This document shows positions 1 to 13,088 of a DNA stretch of 64,000 nucleotides, one piece after another (position 1 is the stretch's first letter; every line of letters begins with the position of its first letter). A program made the translations under genes and the position numbers. The DNA is taken from contig NC_090696.1 of assembly GCF_040954835.1 (NCBI RefSeq), positions 72,601,722 through 72,665,721 on the forward strand, in the 5' to 3' direction. Source of the stretch: Lepisosteus oculatus. Taxonomy: Eukaryota > Chordata > Actinopteri > Semionotiformes > Lepisosteidae. Under the pieces are notes generated by a model. The model was not told the DNA's origin. It saw only the letters and a list, made by a program, of their open reading frames with translations, and searched no databases.

Positions 1-860
1 AGCTAGGCACTGCCTAGATCAGGTCGTCCCTCAGGAAACTGGATAGAGATGCAACTGTTAGGCCAACAGCAATTTTGAAACAGGTCAATGGCTGAGATGG
101 GAGAAAATGTCCGTGGGTTAATAATATACAGGTCACTCCACAAAAGGGGCTTGTATAGGATTGAAAAATAACATTTCGAATCCCTCATGCTGGAATAAAA
201 AGAGCGCCTAAAGCAACAAAATTGAAATATATACTGAAAGCACGTGGCAATAGGTTTCGTGGTCAGACAAAACGAAATTGGAACATCTCAGTAGAAATGT
301 AAAGTGTTACATCTGATAGAATCCCAGAACAGGGCCTCACTCAATCAACACCATCCCCTTCTGTCAAGCAAGGTGGTGGCAGCATCATGTTATAGTTCTG
401 CTTCTCATCAGCAGGGACTGGGAAGCTTTTCAAGACTGATGGGATTGTGGAAGGAGCAGAGTACTGACAAATTTTGGACCACCACATTCTGCCACATGCT
501 TCAGACCCAAACCTGGGATAAAACTTAACCTTCCAGCAGAACAGTGCTTCAAAGCACAAGGTCAAACCAGTGCTGGGGTGGTTTAAGAACAAGGAAGTCA
601 ATGTGCTGGAATGACTTGAATCCAGGTGAGAAACTGATATCTGGACAGACTTTAAAACTCCTCTCAATAACTGATCATAAAGCTAATTAAGAGAGAGCTT
701 GAGCAAATCTTTCAAGATTAATGTACCAAATCAGCGTGCAAAGCTGGTAGACACTTACCCAAGAAGACATGTAACTGCTTGCATAGGTGTTCCAACCCCA
801 TACTGAGTTCATGGGACTGGTTACTTCATAGACATTTAAAAAAACATATTTTTTTTTTCA
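1..860 (+). mobile_element. Tc1-like DNA transposon remnant, cut by window edge
   Basis: The stretch reads as a decayed Tc1/mariner-family transposase. Positions 86-150 match the usual stretch meaning 'MAEMGE...' and positions 245-290 the 'WxxVLWSDE' region (here read roughly as RFRGQTK). Positions 350-400 give the hallmark '...SPSVKHGGGSIM' segment before the third catalytic acid. Frame breaks and stops are frequent, so it is inactive. The 5' part lies outside the window and I could not place the right terminal repeat with confidence; the end given is approximate. Confidence 0.72.
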
Positions 861-2739
861 GTCACTTTAAAGTTGGGTAAAATTTACTGTAACATACGTT
901 ACTCCTAGTCTCCATTCTGAGCATTAGGAGTGTGGGAATCCCAGATAACATCTGCAGAACCAGAGAGTGTGTGGATCTCGGATTGTTCTTATCCATCACC
1001 ATTGGCTTCATCGATGACAATCTTTCTCAACCACAAGCAGTAGCAATGAATGGATATATGATCAGTGACAATAATGAACTGTGAGTAAGAGGGAAGATGA
1101 AAAACATGTTCATTTCAAAGTTAGTTTTGAGTTAATTTAGCACACAAAGCAATGAGTGACCTGTACCTTACATGCAGTTTGATGGCTTTAGAACTGTCAC
1201 TCCCTGGAAGTAATAAATCTTCCTATATTCAAATTTAACACATGAGAATGGTCGGTTTACTTTATTAATCAAGAGTCTGTTTCTGATATAAACAGTCCCA
1301 GTCTCATATACCTCTCCTCTGGGTCTCAACAAATTCTTCTATACGTTATAGACTATAGATATCAAACTCAGAAATAGAAATCGGACTTTATAAAAATCAG
1401 TACAGATATGCATACATAGGAAGACACAGATAGCACTGTTTTTATGTTTTCTATATTACTATGGTGTAGTTTAGAATGTATGAAAGTGTTAAATCTTTTT
1501 TGGGGGAGAAGCAGAAATATTTCCTAACCGGAAGATACTCTGCTTTCATTATGATCTTCCCTACATGATGTGGGCGAAAACTCTTCATTTAGTCTGTGTT
1601 CAGTGGCAGCAGACTGTATAATAATGGTTTAAATTTAGAAACCTTTGATAAAGCAGTCAATGGAGAGGAAAGAGAGTGACCATCTTTAAACCACAAGAGG
1701 ATTTCGGAATAAACATACCTCTGTGACAGAAGGAAGTGTAGGAGTTTTGTAGGCCAAAAGGAAAAGCCTCTCACACCTTGTACTGCTGCCGATAAATAGC
1801 TCTGGCATTCTGGTAAGTAACCAATACAGAGATTAAATTCTGACTTCGAATATTTAAAATACTATACAAAGGATACTTGCGTTTGTCAAATCATCTGGCA
1901 ACTATTGTTTTAAAACTCATTTTATCACCCAGGAAAGGTAAGGTAAATTTGTTTATGCTTTTTTATTTACTTCTATAACTTTTACTTATTGTTGATTTCT
2001 GCATTTTACTGCGTTAACAAGGAATTCATATTGCATGTACTCTAATGTGTACTATGGTTGAAATGATTTCAATTGGATTTCTTTACTGGAGAACATGCAG
2101 CCCAATATGGTGTCATACTATCTATTCAAAAGCTTGATTTTTGACTTGACTTTTAGTGAATATACACAAGACAATAATATTCAAGTGTTTAAGTGGACTA
2201 CAAACTGGCTCATTTATGCATTTTGATTAACAGATTCGGAAGCTCAGAACTCTGCTACTACTTTTATATTTTGGAAAGCTTAGAAAGCTGTAATTATAGT
2301 GTTAGAATTCTGCTAATATACTTCTGTTTTAAGGAACTCAAAGGAAATAAAACATACTTACTTTATCAACATGTTTATGTATGAGCTAGGAGCATCAATT
2401 GTTCGGCATTATAAGACACCCAAGTTATGATTTGTTCATGAAATAAATTTGTTGGAAAATCATGAAAAGCCAGGGGGAGCATTGAATCTTTAAATTCAGT
2501 TCAAATGTTTCCTGATAATCTGTCAATATACTGTATTAATCAAGATAATAAGGAGAACATCTGTGTGTTAGTCTATCGATTCATGATGATGATCTGAAGA
2601 AATGATGATTTCTACAAGCAAACGATACATTGATTAAACAGCAGAGAAGGCAGCTTCTCCAATAATTTGCTTCTTCAATAACTCAGTGGTTTGCAGCGTT
2701 GAAGCAACTGCTAATTTTGACAACTTTTTCTCTTGACAG
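861..2739. other. Upstream region of gene A, with a possible 5' UTR exon
   Basis: No coding exon is recognisable here. A candidate non-coding first exon for gene A ends at 1812, where CTG is followed by a strong donor (gtaagtaa), and an AT-rich TATA-like stretch (AATAAACAT) lies near 1707, about 100 bp upstream. SCPP genes usually have a wholly untranslated exon 1 a short distance before the signal-peptide exon, so the position fits. The rest is AT-rich DNA without a repeat I can name. Confidence 0.3.
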
Positions 2740-2754
2740 AAGCAGACTGTAACA

Positions 2755-5700
2755 ATGACAGCTACCATAATTATTGTTTGCCTGCTGACAGCAGCTTTTG
2801 CTAACCCTGTAAGTATGTTTACTCAGAAAATAAATATATTTTGACTATCGAAACATTTCAAAACTGCTTTTGATATTAACATATATAATGACTGGCTTTT
2901 TTTTCCCCTCTGCTGTGTCAGATTTTAAAAAATAATAACATGGAAGAAAACATCCCAGATACCCACTCGGTGAGTCATTCCTTCTTGCCACCTTTGTATC
3001 TGTTACAGCCACTTACTGACATGTCAGGATGCTTGGATGCATTCCCCTTGATTCTCTAAAAGCAATTAAATGTTCAAAGGTGAATCACAAGCAAAAGATA
3101 AAGTAGGTATGGAGAAGCTTAATGAAATAATTATTTCCTCTTGAACAGAGGGTTGTTTTTTTAGGCTGTAAAAGTAGATTCCGGGACAGAAAGGGTTGTA
3201 ACTCTACCAAAATGTGTATGGGTTACAGGAGTTTTTTCCCCATTGGTCACTGTATGGCCACAACAACACAGGCAAATTCAACTGTCAGGACACAAGAAAG
3301 GTTACTAGTCAGGGAAAACCTATCATGCTTGTCATTCTGCCATTCTGACACTGATGACAGCACTGTATCTTGTCAGTCTTTTTAATGTAAGCTTTATTTT
3401 TGTTAATTTGCCAATTATGTTTTCATTATTTTCACTTTATATACAGTATATTATATAGAGATAAATTACATCTGTAATAAATAAATAATATATAAACTTG
3501 AGATAATATAAACTATAGGCAATATATACATGTACAAAGACATATACCAATCTGGGGTAATAATTCGTGAAATTGTGTTGGTCAAACACAAAAACAGTTC
3601 TGGTCTGTGGGAATCCACACCATATTTATGTCCTTTTTCCTGGGACAGGAAATACAGACCTTTTAAGCAGAATCTGGGATTTTCGTGCAGAATCTGCATG
3701 AAAAGTCACAGGAAAAGGGTTTATTGGGAACGCTTTTGGTGGGCTCTGCTCAGTTGAGTTTACTTTTGTTTTGGTGAGGTATGCGATTTCGGCTGCTTGT
3801 ATGCTTATATGGTTGCAGTTGGTAAATGAGCTCCTGGTGGAAGTGTTGTTAGGGATCTAGATTTATAATTTGAGGGTTGTGGGCTCAAATCATAGGTGAA
3901 GGCACTGCTGTTGTACTATAGAGCAAGGCTCCTTCAATAAAGTTGTAGCAGGGCATTATCAACAACTCTTAACATACCAAAGAGCATGCAGAAAAAGTTC
4001 ATTATTTCAAAGATATTAAGGAATAAAACTGGCATTATTTGACATGTTTTCTCTCTTTTCTGGTGTATGTCTAGTTTCACCTGGGACTCACAACTGATTT
4101 ACAGTAATTATTTAGCTGATGCTTTGGATATAAAGAAAGTATGCAGCAGCAGCAATTGATGTACAGTAGCAATAGGCCTATACTTTTTTCCATGTGTTTT
4201 GGAAGTGTTTAGGGAAGAAAAACATTCCAAGCTATGGGAACATGGGGAAAACACTGTAAGGCGTGCAATAAGCAAATGCAAGAAATGAGCATATGATGTG
4301 TACTGTACCTCCTTTAAGGAAAAGAACACAATTACTGTAATTAAAATTAAATTTATATGAATTAAATCATTGCAAAAAGAAGGACAAAAGTTGAAAAAGT
4401 TAAATTAAAAAACTGAGCTGGAATGGGAATTCAACAATGAATCAATTTACTTTTCATAATATAGGTATTTGGTGTACTTTTTTTCTGTTTCTCACTATTT
4501 GTAGGCTGCCAACAGCACTTCCATGGAAACATATATGTCGGTAAACAAGGTAATTTGAAATATCTATCTAAATTAATTTTACTCCCTAATTGGAGATGAG
4601 GAAATCAGCCCTTGCATTAAAATTGATCACATTGTATTCCTGTAAAATAAAAAACTCTGCTAATAATACAAAACTATAAAAGCAACAACTGAATTGAACT
4701 GAACAAAACCTGTCTATATTTAAGTAGGATTACTTTTGACATTCTGCTGTATATATATTTTATTTTCACAGACCCTTGCATACAGTTCATCTTCATACCA
4801 GGTAAATGTTTTTTAAATATCACCATGAATATTTTCTGCAGGTAGAAATTAATAATGTAGTTTTTAGAGGTTTAATGTTTTATTTGAGAGCACAGATTTA
4901 ATTTAACATTTTTTGTCTTCTATCTTTCTAGACATCTGAGGAAAGTGATACTTCAGAAGACAAGGTAAATAAACCCTTTAAATTTAGATATTAATGCTAA
5001 TATTAAGTTTTTTATTGCTCAAAAACATTATTTACATGAACAGCCTATTACTTGTGATAATTAAAATAGATCATAATATTTGTCATGTCAGACTTTTAAG
5101 ATGTTAAACATCAAACCTCATTGTCATTGATGTTTCAATCTGTTTTGGTTGCAGAGCTCTTTAGAAAATACATCAGAAGACACGGTAATTTCACAAACAA
5201 AAAGATTTTATTTGAAAGTAAGGGCCTACGTAGATTAACATCTCAAAGACAGTGGCAATAATGAAAGCTTCCTATATTTTGATGAGCTCATTCTCCTGTA
5301 TCCTAAATTAAGGCCAAAGCAGTAGGCAGAGCATGTGTTGTGCAGGTGGTTATTTCCTTATCAGCCATAAACTACCTTCCATTATCCCTCCACCCCTCCC
5401 AAAACACCAGCAATTTCTTCCTGACAGGAACTTCCCGTGGCTACAAAAATGAGGCCACAGTGCTAGCAAATTATCTTAGTCTTTCTAATAGTATATAATG
5501 AAGGAAATTATTATACAAGGCATTATATAAGGTGATAAGAAAACAAAAATAAAATTCCCCAATTACTTTTACTTTGCAATTTACTTACATTAAATAATTG
5601 CAGAAACATCAAGCATTCCATTGCCATTCTGTTCATCAGTATTTGTTAATCTCATAAATTACTTATAAGTACTACTATGTACTAATAAGTAAAACGTAAA

Positions 5701-8700
5701 TATAGAGTTTTGCAAAAGTATTCACCCACTGCACATTTTCCACATTTTGTTGCTGTTTGTGTTTGCAGTCATGGCATTTTCAAATAGGACTTCATATTTA
5801 GAATCTGCAAAACCCACCCCTGTCTAATTAAGTTACACAAACTAGATTTTTAATGAAAATTTGAAGATTAGGTGCAATTTGTAATTGCATACATTATCAA
5901 TCCCTTTGCTACGATAACACAATATCAGTTCAGATGTGAGAAATTAGTTTGAAAGAAAAGATAATTATTGTAACATTTTCACAAAGGACTTTCTATAGGG
6001 GATGAATACTAATGCAATCAGTAATTTGACTTAGACTTTGCATATCTTTTTAGCATGTTTTGCTAACATTCTGCATCTTTCACCTGTAACAAGTTTGATC
6101 ATTGCTATTTTGAAAATATAAAACAAATTGTGATATTATTGAGAGGGGAAGAATATTTACAGTGTCGCTTATTTACGTCATATGAGATGATTTAGTTAAG
6201 CTTTGTTATAATTTATTACCTTTCTTTGCAGTCTTCTGAAGAAAGCAGTTCACTGGAAGACACGGTAATAGTACCAATCCGATATATTCAAACTGTTTTT
6301 CAAGAAAAAAGATTCGCTCTTTTAAAAGACATTTTAACCTTTTGACACACAATTACACAAAGGCTTTGTAATGCTGCTCCTCTAATGACAAAATATATAA
6401 CTTCAAATTTGTATAGTACACAACTATCTAAAAATCATAACAAATATAAGAAAAGGAGGCCATAAAGTCAGTCTAGCTTAACCAATCAACTGATTGGTGT
6501 AAACATCTCACCCAGCTGTTTACTTGAAAAGAAAAATGGCATCAGCTTCAAAAACATGGCTGAACAGCTTGTTCCCGACTCCCACAACGCTATACTCCAT
6601 GTAAAATACTGCCTCCTGTTTTCTACTTTACTTCAATTTAGTTTCCAGTGTCTCCTCTGTTTGTGTTTTACAATTTTGAGAGTTCACAGGTGGATGTGCA
6701 TAATTTCCATTGTTTAGGAATAGCTTTCTGAGGTGTCATTGTCTTCTGATTTTATCCCTTGCAGACCTCTGAAGAAGACAGTACTTCTGAAGACATGGTA
6801 ATTATAGTTAAATGAAAATCCACTTCACAATGAACACTTTACTATATTTTCACCCTGAAGGAATTATCAAAAGCAAGTTCTGCATGTAAGCTTCTGTAGT
6901 TGCTGCAGGAAAAGGTGTTAGTGGTCCAATGGTGACACTCTCCCCTCAGGACCAGAATTCCCAAACTATAAGCATGCTTTGCTGTAGAAGGTGCAATCCT
7001 TCAGATATCAAAACAGGCCTCCAATTATCTGGCTGTTAACAATCCTGTGGCACTGTTCTTAAAAGCAGGGACATCGACAATGTGGCCCTGGCTAAATTCC
7101 ACTTGGGATCTGGATTTCATTAAATGTCTCCCTGAGCTCAGCTGGAGAAGTAATTTCTCAATTTTGCATCTGTTCTACTGTGTAGTGGGGCTGATGGTGA
7201 CAAGAGGTAGACAAAGCAGGTTCCCTCTTCTATCTACAATACTCTGGGATTTTTTTAATTATGGGGGTAGTTTTATGTTAGGTGAACAGGCTGTTTAATT
7301 TGGTAAGTGAGAACATATCTTTACAGAAAGTGACCCAGCCAAACAATAACAGTATTTTTAAGCCACAGTTAGCAGTCCATGCGGAGAAAATAATGAAAAT
7401 AATGTGCAGCTATCTAGTTTAAATGTTTCCAAGTCTAATTTATTTGAGATACAAAAAGATCAAACAATTTTTTTATAATGAAGTGTAATCAACTCTAAAA
7501 TAAATTATGGACATCAATGTATAAGAAATCACGCATTAATAATTAGTAGAATTTAGTCTAACCTAGCTGTTCAACTTTTCAAGTGCAGCTGTATAGAAAG
7601 TAAATTTGATGATCATTTATTCTTTGACACAAATGGGAAAAGCTTGTTAGGGACTTATTTTGTTGTTTATGTGTTAATTGCACTTTTAAGTTGAGGTATG
7701 TTTACTAAAACTAGGATTTACAAGTGACAAGCCACATAAAACATTCAACATTCAGTTTCTAATATATTATACTGCCTTTCCAATGTACTGAAAATGTGGT
7801 TGCAGTATTAAAGTTTGTGAAAAAAAAGAAAACATTTGCTGGTGTCTACCATCAGATGGCAGTGTTGCTGGTTTGGAGGCAATGGAAAGACCTTACAATA
7901 GAACACAACAATGCAGTGTTTTTTTAAGGCTTGGAGAAAGTAAGATAAAAATACATACAATATGCAATCACTAGGAAAAAGTGAATGGAAATTTTAAAAA
8001 AATATGCACTACGGTGTGTGTTTCCTGAACTGTATTAAAAACATAAGCATTCATAAGATATTTCAAAGACATTGATTCCAATATAATAGAAAGCACATCC
8101 ATAAGAGTACAGAAACATCTGTCCTATTATTAACAAGAACAAAGTAAGAAAACCTACTGTGTGTCACTCCCAACAATGGCTTTGACAAACCAGATAATCG
8201 TGTTTCATCAGGTTACTAATTCACTTATATAATGGAACAAAAACAGAATTCTTACATCTTACAACTTAAATATGACCCTTCCCATTACATATTTTGCAGA
8301 CGTCTGAAGAAGACAGCTCATTGGACAGGGTGAGAAAAAAATTGTTTTAACTCTACTTTGGACTAATTGAAATGTTTCAACTGTTATATGAACTGTGATA
8401 CAGTATGTGGAGTGGCATTAAAAACTCAACAAATTAGTACTCAATACACAATGCTACATATTTAATGCCTCTCATTATATTTTGCTTAAATGTTACCAGT
8501 AATAAGTATTACTGAAATTAATTATATTCATGTCAGGTAAATGACATACAAAATGTTTTCTACAGGACAAAAATAATCCGTACTTATTTGAATGATCAAA
8601 TCCCTTCTGTACCCTCATTATTACAGACTTCTGAAACAAGCGAGAGTACATCAGAAGACAAGGTTAGTTTTTACAAAAATTGATTTATCAAAAATAAGTA

Positions 8701-11082
8701 ACATGCCTTTTTTTCCATTTTAATTGTGGAAATAGCATAGTCTGCATAGCAACACTGAAAAATTCTGTGTATCTTCACAGACCTCTGAAGAAAGGGACAG
8801 GTTCTTTGGTGACAAGGTAACCCATACTCGACTTCACATACTGTACCTTATTCAGGATCTCAATCCCATTTTTCAAGGAATCAAAATATTGTAAATGCAG
8901 TATTGACACTTACAGTCTAAATGACATCTTTATCTTTACAGACATCTGAAGAGATTTATGATACATCTGAAAGCAGGGTAAGGCATCAACTTTCTTAAAT
9001 TCTTGAAACACATGACATCAATGTTTTTAATGGCCTCTGGCTGGCTCAGCCAGTAATATTGCCCACATGGAGAACAGGCTGAACTCTGGGACCCAGCCTG
9101 CAGTGGCTGTTTGCCACAAGTGGCAATGCTCTCTCTGCTCTCTGGCAAGCAGTGACCCATGTGAGTCCTGCAGGGCTGTGATGACATCAGCGAATGGTTC
9201 CCGTCTCGTCCAATCAGAAACTAACCTCCCTTGTCAGACGCCATGGAGCTTGCAATGTGTTAGGAGTGTATGGGTGGATGGATAGGAGGAGCATGTCTGC
9301 ATAATCAAAGTCTCCATGTGCAGAGGCACAGTTGTGAGCAGAGATGTACTCTGAAGCATGTCTGCTGTGCTTTTATCTCAGCATTTATCTCAGCGATCTC
9401 AGCAAAGCTGGGCCTGGTCGTCAATACTAGGATGGGAAATCAGGTTGCTGCCATAAATTGTGCTGATAGATCCATCAGCTATACGTTTTGCCCTGATCCA
9501 TGATTTCCAAACTTAGGCCTCAGTGTGGTGACTGGGGACACCATACTGATGGTGCTGCCATTGAACACATTAAATGTTCGATTGAGATCCTGACTGTTTG
9601 ATTATTACAGATTCCCCTGGCATTGTTCGTAGGGCTGTTAACCCTTCTGTCCAGGCTGTAATCCACTCTGGGCCTCCACAATCGGCCTTCCTAAAGCAGC
9701 CCCTCTGTTGAGTTGGCAAAACAGTTTGTCACTTCCCCACCTGATCAGTTGTGTAGTGGGTCTGCTGGCACAGGCATAACAGCTGATGCTTTCCAGCCAG
9801 GGGGTGCTTTACATCAGTGGTACTGTATATGAAGTGAGTCACCTCCCATAAGTAAAGTGCTTTGCTACTGAAGTGCAATTAATTAGATTTGGAAAACGTA
9901 ACTAAAAAAACACGTTTTATTCCTTTGAATCTGCAGAGTGATGAGAATGGAAATACCAGAGATGACAGTCGAGACAGCGACGAGGTTATCAGAAGGGTAC
10001 GTTTCATTTCCTGTATATTATGTGTCCGTTTAATTAAAAAACAAGTCTATTTTCTTCCTCTTCCTCATTTCATTAGGAACTACACTAAATTAAAGAACAT
10101 GGGAGCATAAGAAGGTCTGCAAATGAGAGGAATCATCAGCCCATTTAGGTCGTTTCATTCTTTGTAGCCAGTTGATCCAAGGAACTCATACTGAAATGTG
10201 AAAGAAAAAAGTGGACGTATCAGCGTACATGGCTGGGTGTCTTGTTCAAGACTTTGTGTAAAGGAAACTCCCTCCCGTTCTCAATTTTAAATGCACTTCC
10301 ATATCCTTTCCATTTCTGTCATGATGCTGTATGGCGTTTGCTCTCTTAAAGTCTTTCCTATTTGTGTATAACTATACCCAACAACAACGTATCCCCTTCA
10401 ATTCGACTCGACTAGAAAGTATTTTACATGTACTTCAGCTAAATGGTTTTATTACTGTCAAATAAAACTCGAAATCAAATGCAAATAATCTGCACAGGGG
10501 GCAAAGCCATGTCCTATAGGAATACAAAAACAGTCACTTCAATTGATATTTTAATTCTTGATGTTCAAATAACTATTTTAAAAACATATGTGTACTATTC
10601 ACATCCTACAGAGGTTGCAGAACAAACACAATAACATTTATTTCTGTGATAAACTTTGTTCACTGGAAGGTGGTATTGATTTTAAGGAATGTCTTGGAAT
10701 TTTGTATCACCAGAACAGGGTAAGAGTTTTTAAGATCAAACTCAAAAGCGATGAAGACAGCACCTACAGCCACAGCACGGAGCACAACACGAGCGACCGG
10801 AGAGACATCAGCGGGGAAGACGGTAACGAGGAGGAAGAGGAAAAAGATGGGGAGGATTATAACAGTGAGAACGGCCACAGCACGGAAAGCGACGGTAACG
10901 ACAGCAACGCCGACAAAGGCGGCTACAAAAAAGGAGAAAAGTGCGATAAAGACGGGGACAGCGACGACTGCGACGAGGAAAGCGACGAGTATTCCTTCGG
11001 CGACATCGGAGACGACACCTATGAGCTAAATGATGATTTGCTCATGCTTGACGATGGGCAAATCGAAGCGCACTCCTGGTGA
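2755..11082 (+). CDS. Gene A: acidic SCPP with an array of micro-exons (scpp1 candidate)
   Basis: This is a secreted acidic phosphoprotein of the SCPP family, read from about 14 coding exons joined in phase 0. The exons are 2755-2808 (signal peptide, MTATIIIVCLLTAAFANP), 2922-2969, 4505-4549, 4772-4801, 4932-4964, 5155-5184, 6232-6264, 6765-6797, 8300-8329, 8627-8662, 8781-8816, 8942-8977 and 9937-9996, plus a last acidic exon ending in TGA at 11082. Each has AG/GT borders. The eight exons from 4932 to 8977 encode 10-12 residue cassettes such as TSEESDTSEDK, TSEEDSTSEDM and TSEEIYDTSESR, which are rich in Ser-x-Glu sites for the FAM20C kinase. The acceptor of the last exon is uncertain: 10612, 10714 and 10735 are all phase 0. 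The last exon is Asp/Glu/Ser-rich and ends near YELNDDLLMLDDG. The total is about 285-325 residues. A poly(A) signal lies at 11879. The family call is firm. The scpp1 identity is a guess from position next to gene B. Confidence 0.78.
5699..6012. mobile_element. Tc1-type MITE-like remnant in an intron of gene A
   Basis: The left end (GCAAAAGTATTCACCCACTG, 5711-5730) and the right end near 5990-6010 (CTATAGGGGATGAATACTAA) resemble the inverted termini of fish Tc1-like elements. About 300 bp lies between them and no transposase segment can be recognised. It probably is an internally deleted, non-autonomous copy. Confidence 0.5.
6440..6620 (-). mobile_element. LINE 3'-end fragment (CR1/L2-like)
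   Basis: The stretch carries the conserved 3'-end wording of the fish LINE also seen at 15330 and 25610: 'TAAGAAAAGGAGGCCAT', 'GGCATCAGCTTCAAAAACATGGCTGAACAGCTTGTTCC'-type sequence and a following CCCACAACG segment. It is short and diverged. It sits in the intron between the exons at 6232 and 6765 of gene A. Confidence 0.5.
6890..7300 (+). repeat. Diverged SINE-like interspersed repeat
   Basis: Segments such as CCTTCAGATATCAAAACAGG, TGGCACTGTTCTTAAAAGCA and GTGGCCCTGGCTAAATTCC follow the same order as in the fish repeat seen in the opposite direction at 26478. A 252-nt open frame here (7047-7298) looks accidental. It lies in the intron between the 6765 and 8300 exons of gene A. Confidence 0.4.
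9025..9860. repeat. GC-richer island in a gene A intron, probably an old repeat
   Basis: This block is clearly richer in G+C than the surrounding intron and has sharp edges near 9025 and 9860. It carries three short open frames, none with a recognisable domain, and no SCPP-like exon. I could not assign it to a family. An insertion of an interspersed element is the simplest explanation. Confidence 0.3.
10085..10330 (-). mobile_element. LINE 3'-end fragment (CR1/L2-like)
   Basis: Sequence such as GAACATGGGAGCATAAGAAGG and the following 'AATCATCAGCCCATTTAGG' and 'CAAGGAACTCATACTG' is a diverged copy of the minus-strand 3' end of the LINE seen at 25610. It occupies the last intron of gene A. Confidence 0.4.
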
Positions 11083-12759
11083 TTGTTTCAACTGTCTTTT
11101 CTCTTCTAAAGCCTTTTATTTTATATTTACTCTAAGTTCAGGGAAAATGTCAGCTGGTTGACGTCTTTTAAACAACTGTGCACAATAGATGTGTGGTAAA
11201 TAGTGAAGCAAGGAAAACAAAACTTGATATATAAGGATTAAAAAAATGCATTATGTCAGTGGATTCCTGTATAGCTGTTACAATCCCAAGACTGAAACAA
11301 AAAAAATTGTCAATTTTGTTTTGTCTAAATTAGCACAACAATGTGCACTTTATATTCAGAAATGTTTATTTTATTTTTCCTTTTCCTATTTTTACCTTTC
11401 AATTTAAAATCACCAGACTCAAATTCACAACATCAAGGCAATAGAGTTCAATCAATATATTGATAAATAATTTGCAATATATGCAGATACCTTCTGTTAA
11501 TTTTGAATCTGGTAATTTTCGAACATCATGCACACAAAGAAATCATAATGCAATACAAACCGATGGATTTTTTTCAGTTTCACACTTATTATCACAGTGA
11601 ACTTTGAACAAAAACATTTCTACAATATGTTTGATTTGCTACACATCTGGTGTATAAATTGTGGAAACTGAAGTATAGTATGAGCAGGTTTTCTGAGCTT
11701 TGTATTAACTTTAGACAATGACTTTATAAATGCCAGCATTATGTTTAAGGAAATATCTTTTGCTCTTATTACTTTACATTGTTATATTTTTATTGAAATC
11801 TCTTTATATTCAAAGAGATAGTTGTATTATACAATGAGAACTCTTCTTATTATTTAAGTGACATTTTAGTGTTTTATAAATAAAAAATATATAATTATAT
11901 ATTAAAAAGTAATTTTGTCCAGGAGGTAATTATTATAATAATAGTTCTGTTTAACATGGAATTAAAGACACTAACCTCCAAATATATGTAATGTACTCAA
12001 GGCAAATGTAATTCTTGACTGAAATGAAATTAATTGCTATTATTAGAATATCTGTAAGATAAAAAAAAATCAGGAATGGATATGTCACAGAAATCATTAA
12101 TCTGTGCTTTAAAGTATCAATTATAAAATGTAAAGTCTTTATTCATTTAAAGCAAATCTGAATCTTTTGTTTTTATTTCTGTGTTTGATCTTTTCTTTTC
12201 ATATTTTTGAATATATATTTTCATAATATCACAGTATTTAAGTTTGTACTTATTTATTGAAGATCCCAGATAACTTTATTTATTAAAAGCTACTGAATTT
12301 AAAAAGATATTTCATTGTACACGTTTATTCTTACTTTCTACTTCATAAATTACCAAAGTAAGAAATAAAAATGTGATGTTTTGAAAGTTTTTTTCATCAT
12401 ATTTAAGGATCCCAGAGCACGGTCACATTAATACACAAATAAACTCTTTACACATTGTAGTGCAAACAGTACAAAACTCAACTATAGGTTATCGCAGCAA
12501 CTCAAAATGGGAATGATACACAAAATAAGCTTTTTTTCCTCCAAGGAGGTAGAAAGTAGATGGATAATTTATTTTTCTCATTGAATGATTTTGTGATTAA
12601 TTTTTCAACTGGAAAGGAAATCTGAATCTGAAATCTGAATCTGAATCTGAAAAAACAAATTATAAATGTATAAACCAGGAAACTATGTTGATAACTAAAA
12701 CTTTGATTGCTGTTGTTATTTTCACTTCTCATAAATTGCTTTCAGTAGGAACTAAAATG
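11083..12759. other. 3' UTR of gene A and AT-rich flank
   Basis: The stop codon of gene A is followed by a long AT-rich stretch. Several AATAAA signals occur, the first convincing one at 11879-11884, so a 3' UTR of about 0.8 kb is likely. A short run of GAATCTGAAATCTGAATCTG lies near 12620. I see no gene after the poly(A) region. Confidence 0.4.
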
Positions 12760-13088
12760 GGTGTCTGATGGCACAGTGGTTAGCATTGGTGCCTCACAGT
12801 GCTGGGGCCCTGGGTTCAATTCCTCAGTTCCTCAGTTGCTACTATCTGCTTGGAGTTTGTATGTTCTTCCTGTGTCTGTGTGGGAGCCCAGGTTTCCTCC
12901 CACAGTCCAAAGACAAACTGGTAGGTTCGCTGCCTTCTGGGAAAATTGGCCCCAGTGTGTCTGTGTCTGTTTCTCTACTGCGATAGACTGGCATCCTGTC
13001 CAGGATGTATCCTGCCTTGTACTTGTAGCTTGCTGGGATAGGCTCCAGCCCCTCTGTGACCCTGTATTGAATAAAGTATGGATGGAAT
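12760..13088 (+). mobile_element. tRNA-derived SINE, fish type
   Basis: The 5' head (GGCACAGTGGTTAGCATTGG followed by GGGTTCAATTCC) has the spacing of a tRNA-like A and B box. The body contains the widespread fish SINE tail: GACTGGCATCCTGTCC, GTATCCTGCCTTG, GGGATAGGCTCCAGCC, and a GGATGGAATG end. It appears nearly full length. An overlapping open frame of 109 codons is a by-product of the repeat. Confidence 0.85.

Larger units (their letters stand above)
4932..8977 (+). repeat. Tandem array of eight homologous micro-exons in gene A
   Basis: Eight consecutive exons of 33, 30, 33, 33, 30, 36, 36 and 36 nt share one design: acceptor, then (T/S)-S-(E/L)-E..., a central Ser/Thr-rich part, and -ED or -SE just before the donor. 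The introns between them are 83-1,502 bp and dissimilar, so exon duplication is old. Every exon is a multiple of three and phase 0 at both ends, so any subset can be skipped without a frameshift. Confidence 0.8.
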
